Shown one piece after another: positions 1-9,097 of a DNA stretch of 64,000 nucleotides. The notes beneath the pieces were generated by a model. It was not told the origin of the DNA. It did no database searches and saw nothing but the letters and a program-made list of their open reading frames with translations. The translations under genes were made by a program, and so were the position numbers. The stretch covers positions 124,001 to 188,000 of the forward strand of contig NZ_AXAP01000004.1 of NCBI RefSeq assembly GCF_000472865.1, given 5' to 3'. Each line of letters opens with the position of its first letter. The first letter of the stretch is position 1. The stretch is from Bradyrhizobium elkanii WSM2783. GTDB taxonomy: Bacteria; Pseudomonadota; Alphaproteobacteria; Rhizobiales; Xanthobacteraceae.

Positions 1-40
1 ACTGCGCGAAGACTTCCTTGGTCGGATCGATATGGCCCAT
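1..40 (-). CDS. N-terminal fragment of a DUF1330-like protein (runs off left edge)
   Basis: Only the first 13 codons are inside the window, reading MGHIDPTKEVFAQ on the minus strand. The ATG is preceded by a good ribosome binding site (AAAGGAGCGACGC). The peptide resembles the start of DUF1330 proteins that I remember from Bradyrhizobium, but 13 residues are too few to prove the family. It is divergent from the penicillin-binding protein gene, with about 160 bases between the two starts. Confidence 0.45.
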   Translation of the reverse strand, partial: MGHIDPTKEVFAQ

Positions 41-200
41 GCGTCGCTCCTTTCTTTGTTTGGCGCGTTTTCTATGCCTGGTTCCCCAATCCTTACCACG
101 CGCCGCCTCACCTCCTAATCCCGCGTTAAGCTTTGCGTAACCGGGCCTTAAACCGGAAACGCTAGCGTGCGGCGGAACGTGGTGTGAGCAGCGTTTGTGG

Positions 201-2444
201 ATGGCGTGGGGAAAGAAAAAGAGCGGCGGGCGCAAGGAGCCGCTATTCGGGCTTCCGGCCGCGCTCGCCGATTTGCGGCTCTCGCCGGCCGACCGCATCC
301 CCAATCCCGAAGACAGACCGAAGAAATCCGCCAAGCGCAGCAGCAGCGGCAGCAGCGGCAGCAGTGACCCCGGCGCGGAACCGCCGCGCGAGCGCAAGTC
401 TGCCCCGAGTGGCGGGAAACGGCGGAAATCGCGCGGCGGCTTTTCGATCGGCCGCCTGTTCTATTGGGGCGTGGTGCTCGGCCTGTGGGCGGCGATTGCG
501 GTTATCGGCGTCGTGGTCTGGGTCGGCGCGCATCTGCCGCCGATCCAATCGCTCGAAATCCCGAAGCGCCCGCCGACGATCCAGATCGTCGGCATGGACG
601 GCAGCGTGCTGGCGCAGCGCGGCGAAATGGCCGGCGCCAATGTCGCGCTGAAGGACCTGCCGCCATACCTGCCGAAAGCCTTCATCGCCATCGAGGATCG
701 CCGCTTCTACTCGCATTACGGTGTCGACCCGATCGGCATCGCGCGCGCAGCGGTGACCAATCTCCTGCGTCGCGGCGTGTCGCAGGGCGGCTCGACGCTG
801 ACGCAGCAGCTCGCCAAGAATCTGTTCCTCACCCAGGAGCGCACCATGCAGCGCAAGCTGCAGGAGGCCGAGCTCGCGATCTGGCTGGAGCGCAAGCATT
901 CCAAGAACGAGATCTTGGAGCTCTATCTCAACCGCGTCTATTTCGGCTCCGGCGCCTACGGCGTGGAGGCCGCGGCGCAACGCTATTTCGGCAAATCCGC
1001 CAAGAACGTGACATTGGCGGAAGCTGCGATGCTTGCAGGCCTCGTCAAATCGCCGTCGCGGCTGGCGCCGAACCGCAATCCTGAAGGCGCCGAGCAGCGC
1101 GCGCAGGTCGTGCTGTCGGCGATGGCGGACGCCAAGTTCATCACCGAGACCCAGGCGCAGGCCTCGATTGGCCATCCTTCCTACAACGTGAAGCCCGCCG
1201 GCGCCGGCACCGTGAACTATGTCGCCGACTGGATCGGCGAAGTGCTCGACGACCTCGTCGGCCAGATCGACCAGAACATCACGGTCGAGACCACGATCGA
1301 TCCGAAGCTGCAGAACGTCGCCGAAGCCGCCATCATCGACGAGCTCGCCGCCAAGAGCGTGAAGTTCAACGTCACCCAGGGCGCGCTGGTGGCGATGACG
1401 CCCGAGGGCGCGGTGCGCGCCATGGTGGGCGGACGAAACTATGCCGAGAGCCAGTACAACCGCGCGGTGACCGCGAAGCGCCAGCCCGGCTCGGCCTTCA
1501 AGCCGTTCGTCTATCTCACCGCGGTTGAGGCCGGGCTGACGCCCGAGACGATCCGCACCGATGCGCCGCTCGATATCAAGGGCTGGAAGCCGGAGAACTA
1601 CACCCACGAATATTTCGGCTCGGTGACGCTGACGCAGGCGCTGGCGATGTCGCTGAACACGGTCGCGGTCAGGCTCGGGCTCGAGGTCGGGCCGAAGAAC
1701 GTGGTGCGGACCGCACACCGGCTCGGCATCTCCTCCAAGCTCGACGCCAACCCCTCGATCGCGCTCGGCACCTCCGAGGTCTCGGTGATCGAGCTGGTTG
1801 GCGCCTACGCGCCCTTTGCCAATGGCGGCACCGCCGTCTCGCCGCATGTGGTGACGAGGATCCGCACCGATAAAGGCAAGCTGCTCTACGTCCGCCCGGC
1901 CGACCCGCTCGCCCGGGTGGTCGAGCCGCGTTATGTCGCGATGATGAACGCGATGATGATGGAGACGCTGATTTCCGGCACCGCGCGCAAGGCCGAAATT
2001 CCCGGCTGGACCGCGGCCGGCAAGACCGGCACCAGCCAGGATTTCCGCGATGCCTGGTTCATCGGCTACACCGCCAATCTCGTCACCGGCGTCTGGCTCG
2101 GCAACGACGACAATTCGCCCACCAAGAAGGCGACCGGCGGTGGACTGCCGGTGGAGGTGTGGAGCCGCTTCATGCGCACGGCGCATCAGGGCGTGCCGGT
2201 CGCGAGCCTGCCGAATTCGCAAGTCGGCTGGGCGCTGTCGAACCTGGTGCAGGCCTCCTCGCAGATCAGCGCGCCATCACCGCAGTCACTCGCGCCACCC
2301 GCACCCGTTCCATCCGCCGGTCAGTATCGCCCGCCAACGCCGGCGCCGACGCGCGCGTCCGCGCCCCCCAACCCCAACGCGCGTCCGGAAGCTGCGGCAG
2401 GATTGGACGGTTGGTTGGTCGATCGCCTGTTCGGCGGGCGTTGA
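201..2444 (+). CDS. Class A penicillin-binding protein (PBP1A-type transglycosylase/transpeptidase)
   Basis: A bifunctional peptidoglycan synthase that would polymerise lipid II and cross-link stem peptides at the inner membrane. The protein has a basic, Ser/Gly-rich cytoplasmic tail of about 80 residues, one membrane anchor at about 85-110, and a GT51 domain with the catalytic Glu in EDRRFYSHYG (about 165) and QGGSTLTQQLAKN (about 195-207). The transpeptidase domain has the nucleophile in SAFK (about 431), SLN (about 484) and KTGT (about 608). A Pro-rich tail closes it. The open frame begins six bases earlier at a TTG; I chose ATG 201 (MAWGKKK) because family members begin this way. At 747 residues the length is normal. 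Confidence 0.93.
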   Translation: MAWGKKKSGGRKEPLFGLPAALADLRLSPADRIPNPEDRPKKSAKRSSSGSSGSSDPGAEPPRERKSAPSGGKRRKSRGGFSIGRLFYWGVVLGLWAAIAVIGVVVWVGAHLPPIQSLEIPKRPPTIQIVGMDGSVLAQRGEMAGANVALKDLPPYLPKAFIAIEDRRFYSHYGVDPIGIARAAVTNLLRRGVSQGGSTLTQQLAKNLFLTQERTMQRKLQEAELAIWLERKHSKNEILELYLNRVYFGSGAYGVEAAAQRYFGKSAKNVTLAEAAMLAGLVKSPSRLAPNRNPEGAEQRAQVVLSAMADAKFITETQAQASIGHPSYNVKPAGAGTVNYVADWIGEVLDDLVGQIDQNITVETTIDPKLQNVAEAAIIDELAAKSVKFNVTQGALVAMTPEGAVRAMVGGRNYAESQYNRAVTAKRQPGSAFKPFVYLTAVEAGLTPETIRTDAPLDIKGWKPENYTHEYFGSVTLTQALAMSLNTVAVRLGLEVGPKNVVRTAHRLGISSKLDANPSIALGTSEVSVIELVGAYAPFANGGTAVSPHVVTRIRTDKGKLLYVRPADPLARVVEPRYVAMMNAMMMETLISGTARKAEIPGWTAAGKTGTSQDFRDAWFIGYTANLVTGVWLGNDDNSPTKKATGGGLPVEVWSRFMRTAHQGVPVASLPNSQVGWALSNLVQASSQISAPSPQSLAPPAPVPSAGQYRPPTPAPTRASAPPNPNARPEAAAGLDGWLVDRLFGGR

Positions 2445-2470
2445 TTGGTTTGCGCTGCCAGCTATTCCAC

Positions 2471-2589
2471 GTCGTCCCGGCGAAGGCCGGGACCCATACC
2501 GCGTGATGCCTCAATAAGGCTTCAGCGGCAGTCGCCTTCCGCAAAACTGCTCCCTGTGGTTATGGGTCCCGGGTCAAGCCCGGGACGAC
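2471..2589. repeat. Inverted pair of REP-like palindromes
   Basis: Positions 2471-2498 read GTCGTCCCGG...CCGGGACCCATA, and 2561-2589 read the opposite way, TATGGGTCCCGGG...CCCGGGACGAC. Each half is a hairpin by itself, and the two halves form a larger inverted repeat. The pair lies between two convergent genes and may stop transcription from both sides. The second half recurs at 22976. Confidence 0.8.
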
Positions 2590-2613
2590 AGCGGAGCGGC
2601 GCGAGAGCACCCC

Positions 2614-3369
2614 TTAATCCTCGATCCCGTAGCGGTGCAGGTCGTTGCCGTGGGTGTCGAGCCAGGTCTTGGCGCGATCCACCGACGAGCAGATCCGGCC
2701 CACGGTCTTCCAGAACCGCAGCGAGTGATTCATCTCGACCAAATGCGAGACTTCATGCGCGGCGAGATAGTCGAGCACGTAGGGCGGCGCGAGGATCAGG
2801 CGCCAGGAGAACGACAGCGATCCGTGCGAGGTGCAGGAGCCCCAGCGGCTCGATTGATCGCGGATCGAGACACGGCGCACGCGCACACCGAGTTCCGCCG
2901 CATACGCCAAGGAAGCCTTGTGCAAATCCTTGCGCGCTTCGCGCTTGAGGAAGTCGTGCACGCGGCGGTCCATGTGCTCCAGCTCGCCGGCCACGCACAA
3001 AATCCTTTCGCCGCTGTCACGGATCTCGGTCCACACCGTGCCGCGCTCGCCGGCGCGATGCACGAGCCGATGCGGCACGCCGCGCAGCGGCACCACTGTG
3101 CCGGGTTGGAACGGTGCCGCCTTCGGCAGACGACCGAGACGCGCGGCGATCCAGCCGCCATGAAGCTGCGCGAAGTCGCGCGCGTCGGCGATGGTGCCGC
3201 GCGGCGGCATCGTGAGGATCGCTTCGCGGTCAGTTGGATGAATGCGAAGCGTGTAGCGACGCGCGCGCCTATGCCGCCGTAGCCTGATCGCGAAATATTG
3301 GGAGCCGTGCTTGATGAGAAGAGTCGAGGGTTCGGCGGGCCGCCGATAGAGAAGCGCGCGAGTAGCCAT
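2614..3369 (-). CDS. YgjP/DUF45-type zinc metallopeptidase
   Basis: A predicted cytosolic zinc peptidase of the SprT/YgjP group (M48-like, DUF45). The 251-residue protein has the family hallmark SRWGSC at about 174-179 and the zinc site HEVSHLVEMNH at about 205-215, which is HExxH followed five residues later by a third His. The reading frame is open 58 codons further upstream, but that stretch is unlike the family. ATG 3369 (MATRALLYRRP) is preferred, although its ribosome binding site is weak. The biological substrate is unknown for the family. Confidence 0.85.
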   Translation of the reverse strand: MATRALLYRRPAEPSTLLIKHGSQYFAIRLRRHRRARRYTLRIHPTDREAILTMPPRGTIADARDFAQLHGGWIAARLGRLPKAAPFQPGTVVPLRGVPHRLVHRAGERGTVWTEIRDSGERILCVAGELEHMDRRVHDFLKREARKDLHKASLAYAAELGVRVRRVSIRDQSSRWGSCTSHGSLSFSWRLILAPPYVLDYLAAHEVSHLVEMNHSLRFWKTVGRICSSVDRAKTWLDTHGNDLHRYGIED

Positions 3370-3499
3370 TTCTGAGAGTCCGGGGAGGAGGAGTTCGCCC
3401 GGATTCTGCCATATCCGCCGCCAGGGAAATCGCTCGGCGCAAAAACAAATCATTTGCCCAATATACAGAGGCTGCCCGTGGTTTGACCCCCATATCGTG

Positions 3500-3597
3500 G
3501 GGTCGGAACCCGAAAAATTTGGGCCGACCCGGCCCGAAATCACCCCCCAAGGAACGAGTCAAAACTCATTCCTTGAGTGATCGCCGAATCCGGATTC
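3500..3597. other. Cluster of three hairpins in a 282-base intergenic space
   Basis: The gap between the metallopeptidase start (3369) and the depolymerase stop (3652) has no supportable gene. It contains a hairpin at 3500-3530 (GGGTCGG paired with CCGACCC), a 12-bp stem with one mismatch and a CAAA loop at 3548-3575 (CAAGGAACGAGT with ACTCATTCCTTG), and a perfect palindrome GAATCCGGATTC at 3586-3597 followed by TTTT. These could end transcription of the depolymerase gene or fold in a leader of the metallopeptidase; the sequence alone does not decide. Confidence 0.55.
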
Positions 3598-3651
3598 TTT
3601 TAATCAATTCAGCGACTTACAAACCCACCCAAAACGGGCTCGATCACGCCG

Positions 3652-4980
3652 CTATTCAGCGGCTGCGACCAAGGAAAGCCGTGTATTCGCCGACGAAACC
3701 ATGAAATCGGAGATGCGCGGCACGATTTCAGCGCGGAAACGCGAACCGTTGAACACACCATAGTGTCCGACGCCCTTCTGCACGTAATGCACGCGGCGGT
3801 GATCGGGAATCGACGTGCACAAAGCATGCGTCGCTTCGGTCTGGCCAAGGCCGGAGATGTCGTCCTTCTCGCCTTCCACCGTCATCAACGCAACGCGCCT
3901 GATCTTGGAGGGAACGACCAGCTCGCCACGATGGGTCATCTCGCCCTTCGGCAGCGCGTGCTTGACGAAGACGAGGTCGACCGTCTGCAGATAATACTCG
4001 GCGGTCAGGTCCATCACCGCGAGATATTCGTCATAGAATTCGCGATGCTTGTCGACGAGATCGCCGTCGCCCTTCACCAGATTGGCGAACAGCGCCTTGT
4101 GCGCATCCATGTGGCGGTCGAGATTCATGCTGATGAAGCCGTTGAGCTGCAGGAATCCCGGATAGACGTCGCGCATCATGCCAGGATGCGGGAACGGCAC
4201 CTTGGTGATGACATTGTTGCGGAACCATTCGATGCCGCGTTCGGCGGCGAGGTTGTTGACCGCAGTCGGATTGCGGCGGGTGTCGATCGGGCCGCCCATC
4301 AGCGTCATCGACAGCGGCACGAAGGGATCGCGCCGCGCTTCCATGAGCGAGACCGCGACCACCACGGGCACCGAAGGCTGGCAGACCGCGATGACATGCA
4401 TGTTGCCGCCGAGCGCATGCAGCATCTCGATGAGGTAATCGACATAGTCATCGAGATCGAAGCGGCCTTCGGACAGCGGCACCATGCGCGCATCGGCCCA
4501 ATCGGTGATATAGACCTCATGGGTCGGCAGGAAAGCTTCGACCGTGCCACGCAGCAGCGTCGCGTAATGGCCGGACATCGGCGCCACGATCAGCACGCGC
4601 GGCTGGGGGCTGCGCAGCGGCCGGGTCAGCTTGCGATCGAAATAGAGCAGCCGGCAGAACGGCTTTTCCCAGACCGCGCGGACTTCAACCGCCGTACGCA
4701 CGCCGTTGACCTCGGTCTCGTCGAGGCCCCATTCCGGCTTGCCGTAGCGGCGGGTGGTGCGCTCGAACAATTCGCAGGCAGCGGCGACGGATTTGCCGAC
4801 TTCGGTATGCGTCCACGGATTGAGCGGATTCTGAAACAGGATCTTGGTGGCGTCAGTCACCGCGCGCGCCGGGTTCAGCGACGAATGCGCCATCTCGTAC
4901 ATCCAGTACAGTGGCGTCGTGAGCGCCGGACTGCCTTCGGCCGCCAGCGGCGGTGCGCCGCCAAATTCACCAATCGGCAT
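3652..4980 (-). CDS. phaZ: Intracellular polyhydroxybutyrate depolymerase
   Basis: It is predicted to hydrolyse amorphous intracellular PHB granules so that stored carbon can be used. The 442-residue protein has the fold and length of the intracellular PhaZ family. The active-site segment reads AVCQPSVPV, with the nucleophilic Cys at about residue 200; known relatives use Cys rather than Ser here. ATG 4980 (MPIGEFGG) lies 11 bases after AAGGA; a TTG three codons earlier (4989) is too close to it. PHB genes also occur at the right end (phasin, CoA-transferase). The gene stands alone and reads away from the ABC operon. Confidence 0.92.
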   Translation of the reverse strand: MPIGEFGGAPPLAAEGSPALTTPLYWMYEMAHSSLNPARAVTDATKILFQNPLNPWTHTEVGKSVAAACELFERTTRRYGKPEWGLDETEVNGVRTAVEVRAVWEKPFCRLLYFDRKLTRPLRSPQPRVLIVAPMSGHYATLLRGTVEAFLPTHEVYITDWADARMVPLSEGRFDLDDYVDYLIEMLHALGGNMHVIAVCQPSVPVVVAVSLMEARRDPFVPLSMTLMGGPIDTRRNPTAVNNLAAERGIEWFRNNVITKVPFPHPGMMRDVYPGFLQLNGFISMNLDRHMDAHKALFANLVKGDGDLVDKHREFYDEYLAVMDLTAEYYLQTVDLVFVKHALPKGEMTHRGELVVPSKIRRVALMTVEGEKDDISGLGQTEATHALCTSIPDHRRVHYVQKGVGHYGVFNGSRFRAEIVPRISDFMVSSANTRLSLVAAAE

Positions 4981-5106
4981 TTGCTTCAAAATCCTTGTTT
5001 GCGACGCAGCATACTGTCGAATGCGTAATAATGCGTCAATGCACCGATCGGTCCATTTAAGGCGCCAAAAGCCTTAACTAAGCGAAAATCCACGAGAAAG
5101 TGATGG

Positions 5107-5925
5107 TTATTCACCGCTGCTGAGCAGCGAGCTGTTGCGTTTGGCGCTGCGCAAAAGGGCAAGAAAGATCGAAAATGACGCGACAAGCAGCACCGCGTTG
5201 ATGACGAGGGCGTCGACCATCAGCTCGGTGCGGAAGACGTGGTCGATCAAGAGCGCCCGCATGCCTTCGAACACATAGGTCGGCGGCAGCATCCAGGCGA
5301 CGACCTGCAGCCAGGGCGGCAAGACGCTGACGGGATAATAGATGCAGGCAAGCGGCATCAGCGCGAACATCAGCGTCCAGACGATGCTCTCCGCGCCGAG
5401 CCCGTTCCGCAGCACGAGGCCGGAGGCGAAAATGCCGACCGACCAGCTCGTGAAGATCAGGTTGCAGAAGAAGGCGATCAGCGGCAGGCCAATGGCGTAG
5501 AAGTTGAACCCGAAGAAGAACAGCGCCAGCAGCGTCATCGGAATGACGCCGATGGCGAGGCGGATCAGGCTCATGATCATCAGCGAGATCAGGAACTCGA
5601 TCGGCTTCAGCGGACTCATCATGAGATTGCCGAGGTTGCGCGCCCACATCTCCTCAAGGAACGAGATCGAAAAGCCGAGCTGGCCGCGGAACAGGATGTC
5701 CCACAGGATGACCGCGCCGATCAGGGTGCCGCCGGCCTGCGCAAAGAAGCCCGAGGTCTGCGAAATGTAGTTCTGCAGGAAACCCCAAGTGATGATCTGC
5801 AGCGCCGGCCAATAGACCAGTTCCAATAGTCGCGGCCAGGACGACAGCAACAGGTACCAATAGCGCAGCACCATCGCGTTGATGCGGTTGAGCGACAGCC
5901 CGCGATGGACAGCAATCTCGCTCAT
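5107..5925 (-). CDS. ABC-2 type exporter, membrane subunit
   Basis: A 272-residue integral membrane protein with about six hydrophobic segments and the layout of ABC2-membrane permeases. It forms an exporter with the ATPase encoded just upstream. The two genes overlap by four bases (ATGA), so they are translationally coupled. The start has a clear site, GGGAGAGCGAC before the ATG. The substrate cannot be read from the sequence; relatives move drugs, polysaccharide or lipid-linked molecules. Confidence 0.87.
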   Translation of the reverse strand: MSEIAVHRGLSLNRINAMVLRYWYLLLSSWPRLLELVYWPALQIITWGFLQNYISQTSGFFAQAGGTLIGAVILWDILFRGQLGFSISFLEEMWARNLGNLMMSPLKPIEFLISLMIMSLIRLAIGVIPMTLLALFFFGFNFYAIGLPLIAFFCNLIFTSWSVGIFASGLVLRNGLGAESIVWTLMFALMPLACIYYPVSVLPPWLQVVAWMLPPTYVFEGMRALLIDHVFRTELMVDALVINAVLLVASFSIFLALLRSAKRNSSLLSSGE

Positions 5926-6716
5926 GTCGCGCTCTCCCGGGTGCGGCCGCGGGCGACGTCCAGGAACACCTCTTCCAGTGTGTCGCGGTTGTAGCGGGCC
6001 ATGATCCGATCGGGACTGTCGTCATCCTCGATCTTGCCGCGCTTCATGATGATGACGCGGTCGCACAGCCGCTCCACCTCCAGCATGTTGTGCGAGGCGA
6101 GCAGGATCGTCGCGTTATGGCTCTTGCGGTAGTTCTCCAGGTGCTGCCGCACCCAATCGGCGGTATCGGGATCGAGCGAGGCGGTCGGCTCGTCCAGCAG
6201 CAACAGGTCAGGTTCGTTGATCAGTGCCTTGGCGAGCGCCACGCGCGTCTTCTGGCCGGCGGACAGCTTGCCGTTGGCGCGGTCGATGAAGTCGCGCAGA
6301 TCGAGGTCGGAGGCGAGCCGATCGATCCGCTCTGTGAGATTCGGCACGGCATAGAGCCGGCCGAAGATCGTGAGATTCTGGCGCACGGTGAGCCGCATCG
6401 GCATGTCGACATAGGGGCTCTCAAAATTCATCCGCCCGAGCACCTCGGCGCTCTGCTCGGGCATCGGAAAGCCCAGCACATGGATGCGGCCGGAGGTCGG
6501 CAGCACCAGGCCCATGATCATGGCGATCGTCGTGGTCTTGCCGGCGCCATTGCCGCCGAGCAGCCCGGTGATGCTGCCGCGCGCGATTCGGAACGAGACA
6601 TCGTCGACCGCGCGGGTGGCCTTGTAGACCTTCACCAGATGCGCGACATCGATCGCGGCCGAAGCTACGGGATCGGAAGCTGGCGGCTTACGCGACATTG
6701 TCTGTTCGATGTTCAT
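5922..6716 (-). CDS. ABC-2 type exporter, ATP-binding subunit
   Basis: The 264-residue nucleotide-binding subunit has Walker A GGNGAGKTT at about 54-62, signature LSAGQKTR at about 151-158 and Walker B LLLLDEPTASLD at about 171-182. It powers the permease encoded next to it. The first 25 residues precede the conserved core; a second ATG (MSRKPP, 6698) is a possible alternative start, and neither has a strong ribosome binding site. The LSAGQ signature, rather than the usual LSGGQ, is common in this exporter group. Confidence 0.9.
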   Translation of the reverse strand: MNIEQTMSRKPPASDPVASAAIDVAHLVKVYKATRAVDDVSFRIARGSITGLLGGNGAGKTTTIAMIMGLVLPTSGRIHVLGFPMPEQSAEVLGRMNFESPYVDMPMRLTVRQNLTIFGRLYAVPNLTERIDRLASDLDLRDFIDRANGKLSAGQKTRVALAKALINEPDLLLLDEPTASLDPDTADWVRQHLENYRKSHNATILLASHNMLEVERLCDRVIIMKRGKIEDDDSPDRIMARYNRDTLEEVFLDVARGRTRESAT

Positions 6717-6761
6717 TCAACCCGTTTCATTGAGGCATCACGTCCCCGAGCGCAAGGAGCT

Positions 6762-6917
6762 CGTCATGCCCGGGCTTGTCCCGGGCATCCACGTCTTACT
6801 CTCCCTCGGCGGCAAGAACGTGGATGGCCGGGACCCGGCTACGCCAAGGCTTCGCCGGGCACTCTAGTGTCAGTCCGGCGAAGCGATCGCGAAGACGGGC
6901 AAGCCCGGCCATGACGG
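6762..6917. repeat. Long imperfect palindrome between divergent promoters
   Basis: CGTCATGCCCGGGC at 6762-6775 is mirrored by GGGCAAGCCCGGCCATGACG ending at 6917, with further nested hairpins between (CCCGGGCATCCACGT opposite ACGTGGATGGCCGGG). The element fills most of the gap between the ABC ATPase gene and the RegB-like kinase gene. It looks like a two-ended dispersed repeat rather than a specific operator. Confidence 0.7.
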
Positions 6918-6979
6918 AGGCCAGAACAGCCAGATCACGCACGTTTGTGATCGAGCTGTCGTGTAGCTAGAGTGAGGAT

Positions 6980-8299
6980 ATGACCGACGTTGCCGCCTCC
7001 GATTTCCGCCAACCACGCCGTGTTCGCCTGGATACAATTCTGCGGCTGCGTTGGCTGGCGGCGCTCGGCCAGCTCGCCGCGATCTTCATTGTCGCGCAGG
7101 GCCTGGAATTCGACGTCCCCGTCATCCCCTGCATCGCCATCATCGCGCTGTCGGCGCTGCTCAATCTCGCCCTGCAGATCGCGTTCAACCCGATGCAGCG
7201 GCTGGAGCCGATCTATGCCGCGGCGCTGCTCGCGCTCAACATTGTCGAGCTTGCCGGCTTATTGTTCCTGACCGGCGGCCTGCAGAATCCGTTCTCATAT
7301 TTGTTCCTGGCGCCGGTCCTGATTTCCGCCACCGCGCTGCCGGTCCGGCTGACGATCGCGCTCGGCTGTCTCGCGGTCGCCTGCGCATCGGCGCTGGTGT
7401 TCTTTCATTTGCCGCTGCCCTGGGACGCCGACGATCCGCTGGTGCTGCCGCCGATCTATCTGTTCGGCGTCTGGCTCTCGATCCTGCTCGCGATCGGCGT
7501 CACCAGCCTGTACGCGTTCCAGGTCACCGAGGACACGCGAAAGCTCTCGGACGCGCTGGCTGCGACCGAGCTGGTATTGGCGCGCGAGCAGCATCTGACC
7601 CAGCTCGACGGCCTTGCGGCCGCGGCCGCGCACGAGCTTGGGACGCCGCTCGCAACCATCTTCCTGATCTCGCGCGAGCTGGAAGATACGGTGAAGGACG
7701 GCCCGCTCGCCGCCGATTTGAAGACGCTGCGCGAACAGGCGCAGCGCTGCCGCGACATCCTGGGCAAGATCACCCAGCTCTCCTCCACCGGTGCGCCGTT
7801 CGACCGCATGAAACTGTCGACGCTGATCGAGGAGGCTGTTGCACCGCACCGCGATTTCGGCGTTGCAATCAAGGTGCGGCTTGCTGTCGCAGTCACCACG
7901 GAACCGGTCGGCGCCCGCAATCCCGCGATCCTCTATGGCGTCGGCAACATCCTGGAAAATGCAGTGGATTTCGCCAACCAAACCGTCGAGGTGAATGCTT
8001 GGTGGAATGCCGAGACCGTCGAAATCGTCATTTCCGATGATGGCCCCGGCATCGCCCCTGATATGCTGAACCGGATCGGCGAGCCTTATTTGTCGCGGCG
8101 CCGCAGCGCGGATGAGGCGCAAAACGGCCGCACAGGGCTTGGTCTTGGCGTTTTCATCGCGCGGACGCTGCTGGAGCGTACCGGCGCCAAGGTCACCTTC
8201 ACCAACCGCGTATTTCCCGATCACGGCGCCGTGGTGCAGATCGTCTGGCCCCGCGATGTGTTCGAGACAAGCGACGCCGCCGACGAAATGATGGGCTGA
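6980..8299 (+). CDS. regS: RegB/PrrB/ActS-family redox sensor histidine kinase
   Basis: A membrane redox sensor that would phosphorylate the response regulator encoded downstream. The N-terminal half has six hydrophobic segments and the family motif GGLQNPFSYLFLAP at about 99-112, the region linked to ubiquinone sensing in RegB. The H-box is AAAAHELGTPLA with His about 218, and a Cys at about 257 (RCRDILGKI) matches the redox-active cysteine position of RegB. ATPase motifs include GPGI and GLGLGVF. At 439 residues it is full length. I use regS because Bradyrhizobium homologues carry that name; orthology is inferred. Confidence 0.9.
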   Translation: MTDVAASDFRQPRRVRLDTILRLRWLAALGQLAAIFIVAQGLEFDVPVIPCIAIIALSALLNLALQIAFNPMQRLEPIYAAALLALNIVELAGLLFLTGGLQNPFSYLFLAPVLISATALPVRLTIALGCLAVACASALVFFHLPLPWDADDPLVLPPIYLFGVWLSILLAIGVTSLYAFQVTEDTRKLSDALAATELVLAREQHLTQLDGLAAAAAHELGTPLATIFLISRELEDTVKDGPLAADLKTLREQAQRCRDILGKITQLSSTGAPFDRMKLSTLIEEAVAPHRDFGVAIKVRLAVAVTTEPVGARNPAILYGVGNILENAVDFANQTVEVNAWWNAETVEIVISDDGPGIAPDMLNRIGEPYLSRRRSADEAQNGRTGLGLGVFIARTLLERTGAKVTFTNRVFPDHGAVVQIVWPRDVFETSDAADEMMG

Positions 8300-8404
8300 A
8301 CGCAATTCGACAATTTGACGCATTAACCGGTCGGTTTTGGGTGGCCTTGGCATCGCCGCAGTCACACGCCATATCTTTGGGGTTGGAGAAGGGATAGCAG
8401 AACC

Positions 8405-8959
8405 GTGAACGCCATCGCCGAACTGAACGATCAAGCCGACCGCTCATTGCTCATCGTCGAGGACGACAAGCCGTTTCTGGAGCGCCTGTCGCGCGCCATG
8501 GAGACCCGCGGCTTCACCGTGACATCCTGCGATACTGTGTCCGATGGCCTCGCGCAGATCGGAAAGGCCGCGCCTGCGTTTGCGGTGGTCGATCTGCGGC
8601 TCGGCGACGGCAACGGCCTCGACGTCGTCTCCGCGTTGAAGCGCAAGCGCCCCGATGCGCGCGCGATCGTGCTCACCGGCTATGGCAACATCGCCACCGC
8701 CGTGACCGCGGTGAAGATGGGCGCGATCGATTATCTCTCCAAGCCCGCTGATGCCGACGACGTCGTCGCGGCGCTGCTCGCAAGCGGCACCGAGAAATCC
8801 GAACCGCCGGCCAACCCGATGTCGGCCGACCGCGTGCGCTGGGAGCACATCCAGCGCATCTACGAAATGTGCAACCGCAACGTCTCGGAAACGGCGCGCC
8901 GCCTCAACATGCACCGCCGGACGCTGCAGCGCATCCTGGCAAAGCGCGCGCCGCGGTAA
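8405..8959 (+). CDS. regR: RegA/PrrA/ActR-family response regulator
   Basis: A 184-residue response regulator that pairs with the kinase upstream and is expected to control redox-responsive operons. The receiver has acidic residues ED at about 19-20, phospho-acceptor Asp 63 (VVDLRLGDGNG) and a KPAD lysine. The C-terminal Fis-type helix-turn-helix (NVSETARRLNMHRRTLQRIL) is nearly invariant in this family. The start is GTG 8405, preceded by GGAGAAGGGATAGCAGAACC. The 105-base gap to the kinase suggests cotranscription, possibly with an extra promoter. Confidence 0.92.
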   Translation: MNAIAELNDQADRSLLIVEDDKPFLERLSRAMETRGFTVTSCDTVSDGLAQIGKAAPAFAVVDLRLGDGNGLDVVSALKRKRPDARAIVLTGYGNIATAVTAVKMGAIDYLSKPADADDVVAALLASGTEKSEPPANPMSADRVRWEHIQRIYEMCNRNVSETARRLNMHRRTLQRILAKRAPR

Positions 8960-8982
8960 TTTTGACGGCGCAACCGCCGTAT

Positions 8983-9089
8983 CCCCTCATGGTGAGGAGC
9001 CGCAAAGCGGCGTCTCGAACCATGAGGCCTTGATCTCGCCCGTGGCCCATCCTTCGAGACGCCTGCTACGCAGGCTCCTCAGGATGAGG
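8983..9089. repeat. Dispersed-repeat-like inverted element
   Basis: CCCTCATGGTGAGGAGCC...GTCTCGAACCATGAGG in the left half and CATCCTTCGAGACGCC...GGCTCCTCAGGATGAGG in the right half form nested palindromes between two convergent genes. The wording (TCATGGTGAGGAG, TTCGAGACGC) matches a repeat that I remember from many Bradyrhizobium intergenic regions. It may act as a bidirectional transcription end. Confidence 0.7.
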
Positions 9090-9097
9090 TCTGCCGT

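Noticed and set aside
243-2222. 659-codon open frame antisense to the penicillin-binding protein gene
   Set aside because: A high-GC shadow frame; the translation is Arg/His/Asp-rich without motifs, while the plus frame has all PBP motifs.
3763-5028. 421-codon open frame antisense to phaZ
   Set aside because: His/Arg/Asp-rich shadow frame without motifs; phaZ is complete on the other strand.
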